This document shows, one piece after another, positions 9,201-16,892 of a DNA stretch of 64,000 nucleotides. A program made the position numbers and the translations under genes. A model generated the notes under the pieces. It was not told where the DNA came from. It was given only the letters and a program-made list of their open reading frames with translations, and searched no databases. Location of the stretch: contig NZ_JBEFNF010000003.1 in NCBI RefSeq assembly GCF_040196175.1, positions 62,001 to 126,000 of the forward strand, in the 5' to 3' direction. The first letter of the stretch is position 1. Every line of letters starts with the position of its first letter. The DNA is from Halospina sp040196175. Lineage in GTDB: Bacteria; Pseudomonadota; Gammaproteobacteria; Pseudomonadales; Oleiphilaceae.

Positions 9201-12200
9201 CAGGCGGACAGCGACGTCATTGCAATGGTTCGGCGGGTGCGCGATTTTGTGCGCGCAGGGCTGGGACGCCTGGACAGCGACCCTCTGAGCCCTCTTGATG
9301 GAATGGAGGCATTTCTTGAGGATCTCCGGGCGCTGCACCAGTCCCGTTACCCGGACGAACCAACCCCCACCGGCACCACCACACCGCCCACGGAGGAGGC
9401 TGGGGACAGTGGTCTGATCAGCATCTTCCTCAACGAGGGTATTGAACAGCTTCTGGATGCTGACCAGACCCTCGAACAGTGGCTGGAAGGCAACACGGGC
9501 GAAGCGCCGCTGCAGGCACTGATCAACAGCCTGGCAACACTCAGCGCCAGCGCAGACCGGGCCCATGTCCATCATGTCAGCGAGCTTGCCGGTGCCCTGC
9601 AACACCTCTATGAAGAAGTTGTCGAAACGCCGGATCTGCCCGTGGCCAGTCTGACACCGCTGCTGCGGGAAGCCCACGAGGCTCTGATCAACCTTATGGA
9701 CCAGCTGGCGGCCGGACTCGCCACTGAAGCCCCCGCCAATCTCGTAACCCGTCTGAACGAGCAGGCGGCTGACCTGCGCCAGGCACGCAGCGACGCCGAG
9801 CAACAGGCCTTCGAGGCGCGTTTTGGCGAGGATCTCGCGTTCATGGACGAAGCTCTGAACGAAGACGTCGAGGCGGAAGCAGCACCTGAGCCTGAACCTG
9901 AACCTGAACCTGAACCTGAACCTGAACCTGAACCTGAACCTGAACCTGAAAAACAGGATGAGGCTGAACATGGCGATGAAGCCAGCGCGGATATCGATCC
10001 CGAACTTGCTGAGATCTTTCTGGAGGAAGCCCACGAGCTGATCGACAGCACCGGTGAGGCACTGCACCAATATCTTTCGGAGCCGGACAACACCGGGCTG
10101 GCCAAAACACTCCAGCGTGACCTGCACACCCTCAAAGGCGGCGCTCGGATGGCCGAAGTCGCACCGATCGCTGATCTTTCACACTCGCTGGAAGATCTGT
10201 TCGAGCTCGTGGCTGAAGGCCGACTGGCACTGGGCGAGGCCACCGGCGAAACACTGCTCGCCTGTCATGACGCGCTGGCGCGCATGGTGGAGCAGGTCGC
10301 CGCCTTTCAACCCTGTGAGCCAGCGGACAACCTGATTGAAAGGGTGCGCACCCTGATGCGGGGCGAATCTGCTGAACCAGCACCGGAGCCGGAGCCATCA
10401 GAACCGGACACGCCGTCGGAAACCACCGCCGAATCAGAGGCAGAGCCCACAAGTGCACCCGACAGCGAACTCAGCGTGCTCTTTCTGGACGAAGCCAAAG
10501 AGATCGAGGGTGCTCTAGACCAGGCTGTCCGGGACTGGGAAGGCAACCCCGATCAGGGTGAGGCGATGGCCCGGATGCGCGAGGAACTCCACACCCTCAA
10601 GGGTGGCGCTCGCCTGTCAGAGCTCACCCCCATTGCGGAGCTCGCGGACACCTGGGAAAGCACCCTGGACAGCGTCATCGAGGGAGCCGGCGACAGCCTC
10701 CAGGCTCTGAACTACAGCCAGCAGAGCCTGAAACAACTGCGCACGATGCTGGATCGTGTCGAAGCAGGCGAACCACTGGACACCACTGAGACAGAGACAG
10801 AGACCGAAGCCACAGAAGCGGCCACCGCAGAGGAAGCGGAGGATGACCCCCGCAATGTGGATCCGGAAGTCCTTGAAATCTTTCTCGAGGAAGCCGGCGA
10901 ACTGGTGGATACCCTGGACCACACCCTGGCCGCCTGGCATAAGACTGAAGAAGGCGACGAAGCCACCCACAGTCAACAGGCACAACGGACCCTGCATACC
11001 ATTAAAGGCGGTGCCCGACTGGCCGAACTGACCACGCTGGGGGAAAAGGCCCACCACTTCGAGAGCCTGCTCTCACGTCTCGAAACCGAGAGCACCAGGC
11101 CCAGTGAGCAGCAATGGGAGACAATCAACAGCTTCCACGACGAAATCATCAACCGCATTGAGCAGGTCCGCAGCGCCTGGCAGGCGGGAGTCGGCGGTGA
11201 ACAGCCTGGGCCACCGGCAGCAGCGCCAACAACGCAAGCAGAGCAAGCGCAAACCGCTGAGACGCCGGAACAGGCCGCGGAATACGAGGCACAACCTGCC
11301 CCGGAAACAACGGCCGCGAAAAGCGAGAGCGAAACGCCGGGGCAGCAGACGCAACCACAGCAGCAGGCGCACGACCAGCGCAAGGCGGAACTGGCCCGCA
11401 GCGCCCAGGAGACCCTGCGCGTCAACGCGCAGCTGATGGACGAGATGGTCAACCTGGCCGGCGAAACCAGTATCACGCGTGGCCGCCTGGAGCAGCAGAT
11501 CAGTGACTTCAGCCACACACTGGACGAGATGGCAGCCACTACTGATCGTCTGCGCGAGCAGTTGCGCCGGATGGAGAGCGAAACCGAAGCCCAGATCCTA
11601 CACCGCGCTGAGCAGGAATACGGCCCGGACTATGAGCAGGACTTCGATCCATTGGAGATGGACCGCTACTCCTCCATCCAGCAGCTTTCCCGGGCTCTGT
11701 CGGAATCCGCTTCGGACCTGGCTGATCTGCGCGAGACCATGAGTGAAAAGGTGCGTGACGCCGAGACCCTGCTCCTGCAGCAGCAACGCACCAACACTGA
11801 GCTTCAGGAAGGGCTCATGAAGACGCGCATGGTCCCCTTCTCCTCCATGGTGCCGCGCCTGAGACGGATTGTGCGCCAGATCTCCGGTGAGACCGGCAAG
11901 AAGGCTCACTTCGAGGTCAGCAACGCCGAGGGCGAGCTCGACCGCACCGTGCTGGACCGCATGGTGGCACCGCTTGAACACATGCTGCGCAACGCCATCG
12001 ACCATGGCATTGAGGACGCCACCGAACGCGAGCAAGCGGGTAAACCCACCACCGGCAATGTTCGCCTGGATCTCAGCCGCGAAGGCGGCGAGGTGGTTCT
12101 GCGCCTGGAAGATGACGGCGGCGGGGTCGACACGGAAAAAGTCCGCCAGAAGGCCATCAAACAGGGGCTTCTTGAAAGCGGCGAGGACCTCACCGATCAT

Positions 12201-13244
12201 GAGATCCTGCAATTCATCCTGCAGCCCGGCTTCTCCACCGCCGCCTCCGTGACTCAGATCTCCGGGCGTGGCGTCGGCATGGATGTGGTCGCCAGCGAGA
12301 TCAAGCAGCTCGGCGGCAGTCTGGACATCGACTCCACCCTGGGCCGCGGCAGTGTATTCACGGTCCGGCTGCCGTTCACCGTCTCGGTGAACCGCGCGCT
12401 GATGGTCACCATCGGCGATGACTACTACGCCATCCCGCTGAACACCATCGAGGGCATCGTGCGGGTCTCCACCTATGAACTGGAGGAGTACTATCAGCCC
12501 GACGCCCCGCTGTACGAATACGCAGGGCAGCAGTACCGTTTGCAGTACCTGGGGGCACTGCTCAATTCCGAAAGCCAACCCAAGCTTCAGGGCCAGGCCC
12601 TGCCACTGCCGGTGATGCTCGTGCGCGGCGCGGACCAGCCCATGGCTCTGCAGGTGGACAGCCTCATGGGAAGCCGCGAGATCGTGGTCAAATCCCTGGG
12701 GCCGCAATTCGGCAGTGTGCGCGGTGTCTCCGGCGCCACCATCCTGGGTGACGGCAACGTGGTGGTGATACTTGACCTGCCGGCCATGATCCGTGGCGAC
12801 ATTCTGGCCCAGCGCCAACGCATGCTGGCCCAGGTCGAGACCCGCGAGACACCACGCGAACAGCGCCCGACCCAGGTCATGGTCGTGGACGACTCGGTGA
12901 CGGTGCGTAAGGTCACGTCGCGCCTTCTGGAACGTCACGGCATGGAAGTGCTTTTGGCCAAGGATGGGCTCGACGCCGTCGGCCAGCTCCAGGATCGTCG
13001 CCCGGATGTGGTGCTGCTGGATATTGAGATGCCGCGCATGGACGGCTTCGAGGTGGCCAGCTTCATCCGGCATGACAGCAAGCTCAGTGACGTGCCCATC
13101 ATCATGGTCACTTCCCGCACCGGCGATAAGCATCGGGAGCGGGCCGAGGCCATTGGCGTCAACCACTACCTCGGCAAGCCGTTCCAGGAGCAGGAGCTAC
13201 TGGACACTATCATGGAGCATGTCAGTATCGGGGCTGAACAATGA
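6195..13244 (+). CDS. chpA: Giant hybrid chemosensory histidine kinase ChpA (PilL)
   Basis: CheA-like kinase of about 2,349 residues that phosphorylates PilG and PilH. Six phosphotransfer modules keep the HTLKG or HTIKG motif, with acceptor histidines near 645, 811, 969, 1311, 1466 and 1601. Three more look like eroded modules: LHQVHG at 49, LYSIRGS with Tyr482 in the histidine place, and SLATLSAS with Ala1114. The dimerisation helices begin near 1740. The ATP-binding domain has Asn1933 in LRNAIDHG and LEDDGGGVD, a CheW-like domain follows, and the C-terminal receiver has Asp2276 (LLDIEMPRMDG). Linkers between modules are Glu/Pro-rich; one is a pure Pro-Glu repeat. The ATG at 6195 is preferred over 6177 because GGAG lies seven bases before it. 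Pseudomonas ChpA is of similar size and plan. Confidence 0.96.
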   Translation: MAQHDDSLSLHWVRGEIQDTLRQSQKALEAFAENREDLAQLRFCLNHLHQVHGTLRMVQLEGAGLVAAEMEALAEALLNQEPADSDTAIGSLMQSILQLPDYLNTLESRSEDVPLRLLPLLNDLRAARGETFLSASVLFKPDLGPAQFEAPAKVNQRLAGTGVLDKVHKLQQMFQFARSGLERGVDLDTHLDYLDKVITRLIKLCQKTPQGEIWQAAGALIDTLKSGHNGMGAATLALINELDGELERLISESDTILSQSVPEDTLKNLLYYIARGGECESERVGTMVQRYGLLEALPGDTGDHGQSQAPARAAMASVVDVLTEELTGIKDRLDLFVRAHDRSNGDLAELLPGLRQIANTLAMLRQSTSQQVINDQVERIDRLAASSDTLDDGTLMDIAGALLYVEATISGLSENNGEQDGEHPPAGQEHNHQITGLQATEAGSAVLRESRNALEQVKTGVVNFIASRWNTDEISAVPELLYSIRGSLHLIPLERTATALGACENFIQEVLLDGAWTPNWEQLDTLADAITSIEYHLERLMDGVDGDDAILAMAEERLESLGFPPGRDPTWQASEPATDAATDSASTAPAEAPKERDSELLDDDILEIFVEEADEVLEAIQQHYPTFRTDHDNHDALSEVRRAFHTLKGSGRLVGATSIGELAWSVENLLNRVLDRSIQPGESIISLLDRVIERIPDLIQAFRDGQATGDVDDLMGEAHSLTDARNAEEPPDTDADHGVYPEPEPEPEPEAAPEAENNAGPESDPLIDQEILDIFIEEAEEVLETIHEYLPRLLERYENTDALTEVRRAFHTLKGSGRMVEAERIGELAWAVENALNRVLDGTLFMSDDMASVLREVTEAIPTLVEDFRKQRPPSVDTARLEARANALARGDVLDTEPMPEAEAAPEARPPEAAHSEAEDTEDAELDPMLMDIFRSEADSHLDALDGFLVEAEGQAAVDYTDDLSRALHTLKGSAHTAGIEPIAQITAPMEKFVKRARAAGDQADSDVIAMVRRVRDFVRAGLGRLDSDPLSPLDGMEAFLEDLRALHQSRYPDEPTPTGTTTPPTEEAGDSGLISIFLNEGIEQLLDADQTLEQWLEGNTGEAPLQALINSLATLSASADRAHVHHVSELAGALQHLYEEVVETPDLPVASLTPLLREAHEALINLMDQLAAGLATEAPANLVTRLNEQAADLRQARSDAEQQAFEARFGEDLAFMDEALNEDVEAEAAPEPEPEPEPEPEPEPEPEPEPEKQDEAEHGDEASADIDPELAEIFLEEAHELIDSTGEALHQYLSEPDNTGLAKTLQRDLHTLKGGARMAEVAPIADLSHSLEDLFELVAEGRLALGEATGETLLACHDALARMVEQVAAFQPCEPADNLIERVRTLMRGESAEPAPEPEPSEPDTPSETTAESEAEPTSAPDSELSVLFLDEAKEIEGALDQAVRDWEGNPDQGEAMARMREELHTLKGGARLSELTPIAELADTWESTLDSVIEGAGDSLQALNYSQQSLKQLRTMLDRVEAGEPLDTTETETETEATEAATAEEAEDDPRNVDPEVLEIFLEEAGELVDTLDHTLAAWHKTEEGDEATHSQQAQRTLHTIKGGARLAELTTLGEKAHHFESLLSRLETESTRPSEQQWETINSFHDEIINRIEQVRSAWQAGVGGEQPGPPAAAPTTQAEQAQTAETPEQAAEYEAQPAPETTAAKSESETPGQQTQPQQQAHDQRKAELARSAQETLRVNAQLMDEMVNLAGETSITRGRLEQQISDFSHTLDEMAATTDRLREQLRRMESETEAQILHRAEQEYGPDYEQDFDPLEMDRYSSIQQLSRALSESASDLADLRETMSEKVRDAETLLLQQQRTNTELQEGLMKTRMVPFSSMVPRLRRIVRQISGETGKKAHFEVSNAEGELDRTVLDRMVAPLEHMLRNAIDHGIEDATEREQAGKPTTGNVRLDLSREGGEVVLRLEDDGGGVDTEKVRQKAIKQGLLESGEDLTDHEILQFILQPGFSTAASVTQISGRGVGMDVVASEIKQLGGSLDIDSTLGRGSVFTVRLPFTVSVNRALMVTIGDDYYAIPLNTIEGIVRVSTYELEEYYQPDAPLYEYAGQQYRLQYLGALLNSESQPKLQGQALPLPVMLVRGADQPMALQVDSLMGSREIVVKSLGPQFGSVRGVSGATILGDGNVVVILDLPAMIRGDILAQRQRMLAQVETRETPREQRPTQVMVVDDSVTVRKVTSRLLERHGMEVLLAKDGLDAVGQLQDRRPDVVLLDIEMPRMDGFEVASFIRHDSKLSDVPIIMVTSRTGDKHRERAEAIGVNHYLGKPFQEQELLDTIMEHVSIGAEQ
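9885..9950 (+). repeat. Hexanucleotide tandem repeat (CCTGAA, 11 copies) inside chpA
   Basis: Eleven head-to-tail copies of CCTGAR, the first ending in G and the rest identical, encode an unbroken Pro-Glu repeat between the degenerate module at residue 1114 and the phosphotransfer module at 1311. Because the unit is six bases, gain or loss of copies would stay in frame and only change linker length. A shorter, less perfect Pro-Glu stretch lies near 8416-8445 in the same gene. Confidence 0.95.
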
Positions 13245-14281
13245 GTACAGACAGCGCTGTGATCGTCATCGCCGATGACGTACTGCAGCGTCATCGGCTG
13301 CAACAAACGCTGGACAAGCACGGGGTACCCGTCGCTTTTATGGGAGATCCACAGCGTTTCGCGGCTCTTGATAAAAGCCCTGAAGCAGCCCTCTGCTTGA
13401 TCGCACTCGCTGATGAGCAGGAATACCCGGAACTCATCGAGACGCTACTGGCGGCGGATGATCGCCCCCTTCTGTTCGGCCCGGGTGCGGCGCCGGAGCC
13501 CGGCCACCAGGAGTACGTGCGCTGGGAACGGCGCCTGTTCGCCAAGCTGGAGGATCAGCTGGGCAGCCTGGAGCCCCTGGAAAACCAGAACAGCCTCGAT
13601 GCACTGGCTTCAGAACTGGAAACACGCGATCGCCTGCCTATGCCAACCTGGGTGGCACCTGCCGGGGAAGACGAGACAGCGCGGGAGCTCTGGGTTCTGG
13701 GCGCATCCCTGGGTGGCCCGGCGGCGGTCAAGGCGTTTCTCGACGCCCTGCCCGGTCGCTTGCCAATCGCCTTCGTCTACGCACAGCACATTGATGCTCA
13801 TTTCAGTGGTGTGCTCAGCCGCGTGCTGACCCGTGACTCGGAGTGGTCGGTGGTCACCGCCGAACCCGGCCGCAGGCTGAGGTGCGGTGACGTTCTACAG
13901 GTGCCAGTGGATCAGGAACTATGGCTGGACGAAGAAGCGCGCGTCCAGCTCCGCGATAGCCCCTGGACTGGCCCCTATGGTCCGTCGATTGACCAGCTCA
14001 TGGCCAATCTTGCGCGGGTTCACGGTGGTTATTGCCACAGTATCCTCTTCAGCGGCATGGGCAATGACGGCGCTCTTGGCGCACCGGCGCTCCAGCAGGC
14101 GGGCGGCGACATCTGGGTGCAGCGCCCGGATACCTGCGCCAGTCCGGCCATGCCCGAATCCATCTTGGCAACCGGTACGACAGAGTTCGAGGGCGACCCG
14201 CGCGAACTGGCAGAACGCCTGCTGCGAGTACTTTCGCAGCGGACCCTCCTGTCCGGCCGCTCTCAGTGCCATTCAGCCTGA
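13241..14281 (+). CDS. chpB: CheB-type receptor methylesterase ChpB
   Basis: Removes methyl groups from the receptor (PilJ), opposing PilK. The C-terminal esterase domain (about residues 148-335) has the full catalytic triad: Ser156 in GASLGGP, His183 in AQHID and Asp276 in GMGNDG. The N-terminal 110 residues resemble a receiver fold, but the usual phospho-acceptor Asp and its motif cannot be found, so control by phosphorylation is doubtful. This is also the case for known ChpB proteins. Length is 346 residues. The start overlaps the chpA stop by four bases (ATGA), so translation is probably coupled. Confidence 0.93.
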   Translation: MSTDSAVIVIADDVLQRHRLQQTLDKHGVPVAFMGDPQRFAALDKSPEAALCLIALADEQEYPELIETLLAADDRPLLFGPGAAPEPGHQEYVRWERRLFAKLEDQLGSLEPLENQNSLDALASELETRDRLPMPTWVAPAGEDETARELWVLGASLGGPAAVKAFLDALPGRLPIAFVYAQHIDAHFSGVLSRVLTRDSEWSVVTAEPGRRLRCGDVLQVPVDQELWLDEEARVQLRDSPWTGPYGPSIDQLMANLARVHGGYCHSILFSGMGNDGALGAPALQQAGGDIWVQRPDTCASPAMPESILATGTTEFEGDPRELAERLLRVLSQRTLLSGRSQCHSA

Positions 14282-14303
14282 CTCGATCTGCGAGGAAACC
14301 ATC

Positions 14304-14762
14304 ATGGCGGAGAACCCCGAACAACTAGCCTGCGTTCTGATCCCGGTTCAGGACACCACCCTGCTTCTACCCAACGTCTCCGTTGCCGAGATCGTGGATT
14401 ACGAACCCGACCCTGCGGACGGGGATGAGGAATGGATACTCGGCAGGCTCCAGTGGCGGGGCGTCAGCCTTCCTGTCCTGTCCTGGGAGGGCGCCAACGG
14501 AGGTGACCCTTTCCCACCCGAGGGTCGGCGTGGCCGGATACTGGTACTCAACACCATTACCGAACGCCATGCCGCAATGCCATTCATGGCCATGGCAACG
14601 CGGGGCATTCCCCGTCAGGCCAAGGTCAATCCCGAGGATCTGCGGAAAGAACCCGAGGCCAGCGGCGACGCCACCCTGATGGCCGTGGTTTTTGAGGGTG
14701 AGCACTGTGTGATTCCGGATATGTCAGTCCTCGAGGACCTGGCCCAGCGCGCTGGCGGCTGA
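14304..14762 (+). CDS. chpC: CheW-like adaptor ChpC
   Basis: Second CheW-type adaptor of the cluster, 152 residues. In Pseudomonas ChpC is an accessory adaptor linking other receptor inputs to ChpA. It starts at the ATG at 14304 with CGAGGAA just upstream (the frame is open further back, inside chpB, but that part is a shadow). Conserved CheW features are CVLIPVQDTTLLLPNVSVAEIVDY at the N-terminus and WRGVSLPVLSWE. The last part, CVIPDMSVLEDL, fits the final strand and helix. It lies 22 bases after chpB and closes the pil-chp cluster. Confidence 0.9.
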   Translation: MAENPEQLACVLIPVQDTTLLLPNVSVAEIVDYEPDPADGDEEWILGRLQWRGVSLPVLSWEGANGGDPFPPEGRRGRILVLNTITERHAAMPFMAMATRGIPRQAKVNPEDLRKEPEASGDATLMAVVFEGEHCVIPDMSVLEDLAQRAGG

Positions 14763-14769
14763 GGTTCCG

Positions 14770-14798
14770 TTGTTCTCATGCGAATGTTACCGTATAAC
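14770..14798 (+). promoter_or_regulatory. Promoter of the zur-znuCB operon
   Basis: TTGTTC at 14770-14775 and TATAAC at 14793-14798 are separated by exactly 17 bases. The expected transcription start falls at about 14804-14806, that is on the ATG codons of zur (14801 and 14804). The mRNA would therefore be leaderless or nearly so, which agrees with the absence of any Shine-Dalgarno sequence before zur. Confidence 0.65.
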
Positions 14799-14800
14799 AT
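14784..14800 (+). promoter_or_regulatory. Zur box overlapping the -10 element of zur
   Basis: ATGTTACCGTATAACAT is an imperfect palindrome whose arms match the enterobacterial Zur consensus half-sites (TGTTATA/TATAACA). It covers the TATAAC -10 hexamer, so zinc-loaded Zur bound here would block RNA polymerase and repress the operon, including zur itself. Two sites of the same pattern occur upstream of the receptor gene at 62194. Confidence 0.7.
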
Positions 14801-15292
14801 ATGATGCATCCACTGCCCTACCGCTCCCACGATCACGAGGCCTGCGTCAGTCAGGCCCTGAATGATGCCCGGCGTATCTGCGCCGAGAAAGGCGCACGCC
14901 TTACCCGGCTTCGGGAACAGGTTCTGGCGCTGGTCTGGCAGTCGCACCGGCCACTGGGTGCGTATGACATCCTCGATATCCTCAACGGCGAAGGCCGGCG
15001 CTCGGCGCCCCCCACCGTCTATCGCACTCTGGACTTTCTGCTGCAGATGGGTCTCGTTCACCGGATCGCTTCACTCAATGCCTTCGTCGGATGCAACCAG
15101 CCTGACCACCGCCATACCGGCTGCTTCCTGATCTGCCGCCAGTGCCATAACGTGTTGGAGCTGGAAGCGGCCGGTATCCAGAAGGCCATAGACGATGAAG
15201 CCCAAGTGTATGGCTTCCGTAACGAGGAGACGGTGGCTGAGGTAACCGGCCTGTGTCCAGCCTGCCGGGAGAAGGCCAGCAATTATGACTGA
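14801..15292 (+). CDS. zur: Zinc uptake regulator Zur (Fur family)
   Basis: Fur-family repressor of 163 residues that senses zinc and shuts off zinc uptake genes. The N-terminal winged helix carries GARLTRLREQVLALVW and PPTVYRTLDFLLQMGLVHRI (DNA-recognition region, about residues 35-85). The C-terminal part has CRQC and CPAC, the two Cys pairs of the structural zinc site, and HRHTGCF with metal-binding histidines. The wording closely matches Pseudomonas Zur (Np20). ATG codons lie at 14801 and 14804; no ribosome-binding site precedes either, and the predicted transcript begins here. It overlaps znuC by eight bases. Confidence 0.94.
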   Translation: MMHPLPYRSHDHEACVSQALNDARRICAEKGARLTRLREQVLALVWQSHRPLGAYDILDILNGEGRRSAPPTVYRTLDFLLQMGLVHRIASLNAFVGCNQPDHRHTGCFLICRQCHNVLELEAAGIQKAIDDEAQVYGFRNEETVAEVTGLCPACREKASNYD

Positions 15293-16019
15293 GCCCGTGG
15301 TATCGCTCGAGGATGCCGGCCTGCGTTATGGCGAAACCCATGTCCTGCACGACCTGACCTTCAGCATGAGCGAAGGCGATATCGTCACCGTCATCGGCCC
15401 CAACGGCGCGGGCAAGACCAGCCTGATCAAACTAATCCTAGGTATCGAAAAGCCCAGCTCCGGCTCTGTACGCCAGCGCGCCGGGACCCGTGTGGGTTAC
15501 GTGCCGCAACGCATGACGCTACAGCCTACCCTGCCCCTCACAGTGCGGCGCTTTCTCGGGCTAGCTGGCGGCGATGGCAGGGCTATCGAGGGAGCGTTAG
15601 CGCGTACCGGCGTAGCTCAGTTGGCAGACGAATCCGTGCACCATCTGTCCGGCGGCGAGTTCCAGCGCGTCCTGCTGGCTCGGGCTATACTGCGCCGCCC
15701 GCAGCTGCTGATTCTGGATGAACCCGCCCAGGGGCTCGACGTCAACGGCCAGTCCGCGCTCTACGAACTGATTCAGTCCCTGCGAGATGAACTGGACTGC
15801 GCGGTACTGACCGTTTCCCACGACCTGCACGTGGTCATGGCTTCAACGGACACTGTGCTGTGTCTCAATGGCCACATCTGCTGCCGTGGCCAACCGGAAC
15901 AGATCTCACAGGATCCAGCCTTTACCCAGCTTTTCGGCGAACACCTCGCCAATACTTTGGCAGTTTACCATCACCACCATAATCACAGCCACGATGTGCA
16001 CGGAGATACCGTGCCATGA
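15285..16019 (+). CDS. znuC: Zinc ABC transporter ATP-binding protein ZnuC
   Basis: ATPase subunit of the high-affinity zinc importer, 244 residues, on the cytoplasmic face bound to ZnuB. Walker A is GPNGAGKTS (near 38-46), the signature motif is LSGGE (near 122), Walker B is LLILDEPAQGLD, and the switch His is in TVSHDLH. The last 20 residues are histidine-rich (YHHHHNHSHDVHGD), as seen in several gammaproteobacterial ZnuC proteins; a zinc-sensing role there is only a guess. It overlaps zur by eight bases and znuB by four. No gene for the binding protein ZnuA is in the window. Confidence 0.95.
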   Translation: MTEPVVSLEDAGLRYGETHVLHDLTFSMSEGDIVTVIGPNGAGKTSLIKLILGIEKPSSGSVRQRAGTRVGYVPQRMTLQPTLPLTVRRFLGLAGGDGRAIEGALARTGVAQLADESVHHLSGGEFQRVLLARAILRRPQLLILDEPAQGLDVNGQSALYELIQSLRDELDCAVLTVSHDLHVVMASTDTVLCLNGHICCRGQPEQISQDPAFTQLFGEHLANTLAVYHHHHNHSHDVHGDTVP

Positions 16020-16822
16020 TCGACCTGATCCTGAACGACTTCTTCTGGCGGGCCATGGCCGGTGGCCTGATGGTGGCTCTGGTGGCCGGGCCTCTGGGTT
16101 GTTTCGTTGTCTGGCGGCGCATGGCCTACTTCGGAGACACCCTGGCGCATTCCGCCCTGCTGGGCATTGCTCTGGGCACCGCCTTCCAGACCAACCTCAA
16201 CCTGAGCATTGTACTGGTGTGCGTACTGCTGGCAGTGATCCTGATGCTGCTTTCACGCCAGCAGTCGCTCGCCAGCGACACCCTTCTGGGCATCCTATCC
16301 CACAGCTCACTAGCCATCGGCTTAGTCGTTCTGGGCATGATGCAGGATTTCAGCATCGACCTGACCGGTTACCTGTTCGGCGATCTGCTTGCCATCAACC
16401 AGAAGGATCTGCTCTGGATCGCTCTGGGCGGCGCCTTCATCCTGATGCTCACAATCTGGCTCTGGCGCGGCCTGTTGATGATCACCATCCACGAGGAACT
16501 GGCGGCGGTGGAGGGTCACCGCACTGGCCTTCTGCGGCTGGCTCTGATGCTGATGCTATCGCTGGTGATCGCCACCGCCATGAAGATCGTGGGCGTTCTG
16601 CTGATCACCGCCCTGCTCATTATCCCCGCCGCCGCCGCCCGCCCGCTGGCCGCCACGCCCGAGCGCATGGCAATGATCGCCTCTGTACTGGGCATGGGAT
16701 CGGTAGTGGCGGGCATGACTCTGTCCTGGCACATGGACACCCCTGCCGGCCCCTCGGTAGTCGTTGCCGCTTTCGGCTTCTTCCTGGTGCTCTGGGTGAT
16801 ACGAGCGCGCTCACCCGCCTAG
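16016..16822 (+). CDS. znuB: Zinc ABC transporter permease ZnuB
   Basis: Membrane subunit of the zinc importer, 268 residues, ABC-3 permease family, with seven to eight hydrophobic segments. The N-terminus (FFWRAMAGGLMVALVAGPLGCFVVWRRMAYFGDTLAHSALLGIALG) is the family hallmark. Near the middle the loop GDLLAINQKDL precedes the later helices, and the region HEELAAVEGHRTG is the likely coupling segment for ZnuC. It starts four bases inside znuC (ATGA) and ends the zur operon; no terminator hairpin with a T-run is seen right after it. Confidence 0.95.
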   Translation: MIDLILNDFFWRAMAGGLMVALVAGPLGCFVVWRRMAYFGDTLAHSALLGIALGTAFQTNLNLSIVLVCVLLAVILMLLSRQQSLASDTLLGILSHSSLAIGLVVLGMMQDFSIDLTGYLFGDLLAINQKDLLWIALGGAFILMLTIWLWRGLLMITIHEELAAVEGHRTGLLRLALMLMLSLVIATAMKIVGVLLITALLIIPAAAARPLAATPERMAMIASVLGMGSVVAGMTLSWHMDTPAGPSVVVAAFGFFLVLWVIRARSPA

Positions 16823-16892
16823 GCTTGCCGCTTGGTCTGCACACGCCACTGAGCTACAGTGACCTTAAGCAGATAGCGCGGGAGCCAGGACG

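Noticed and set aside
8817..10127. Long open frame antisense to chpA (436 codons)
   Set aside because: Third-position GC bias and the Pro-Glu repeat of chpA create it; its protein has no domain and is Phe/Arg repeat in the mirror of the PE region.
11598..13166. Long open frame antisense to the chpA kinase core (522 codons)
   Set aside because: Mirror of strongly conserved kinase, CheW and receiver sequence; the translated product is His/Gly/Leu-rich with no family match.
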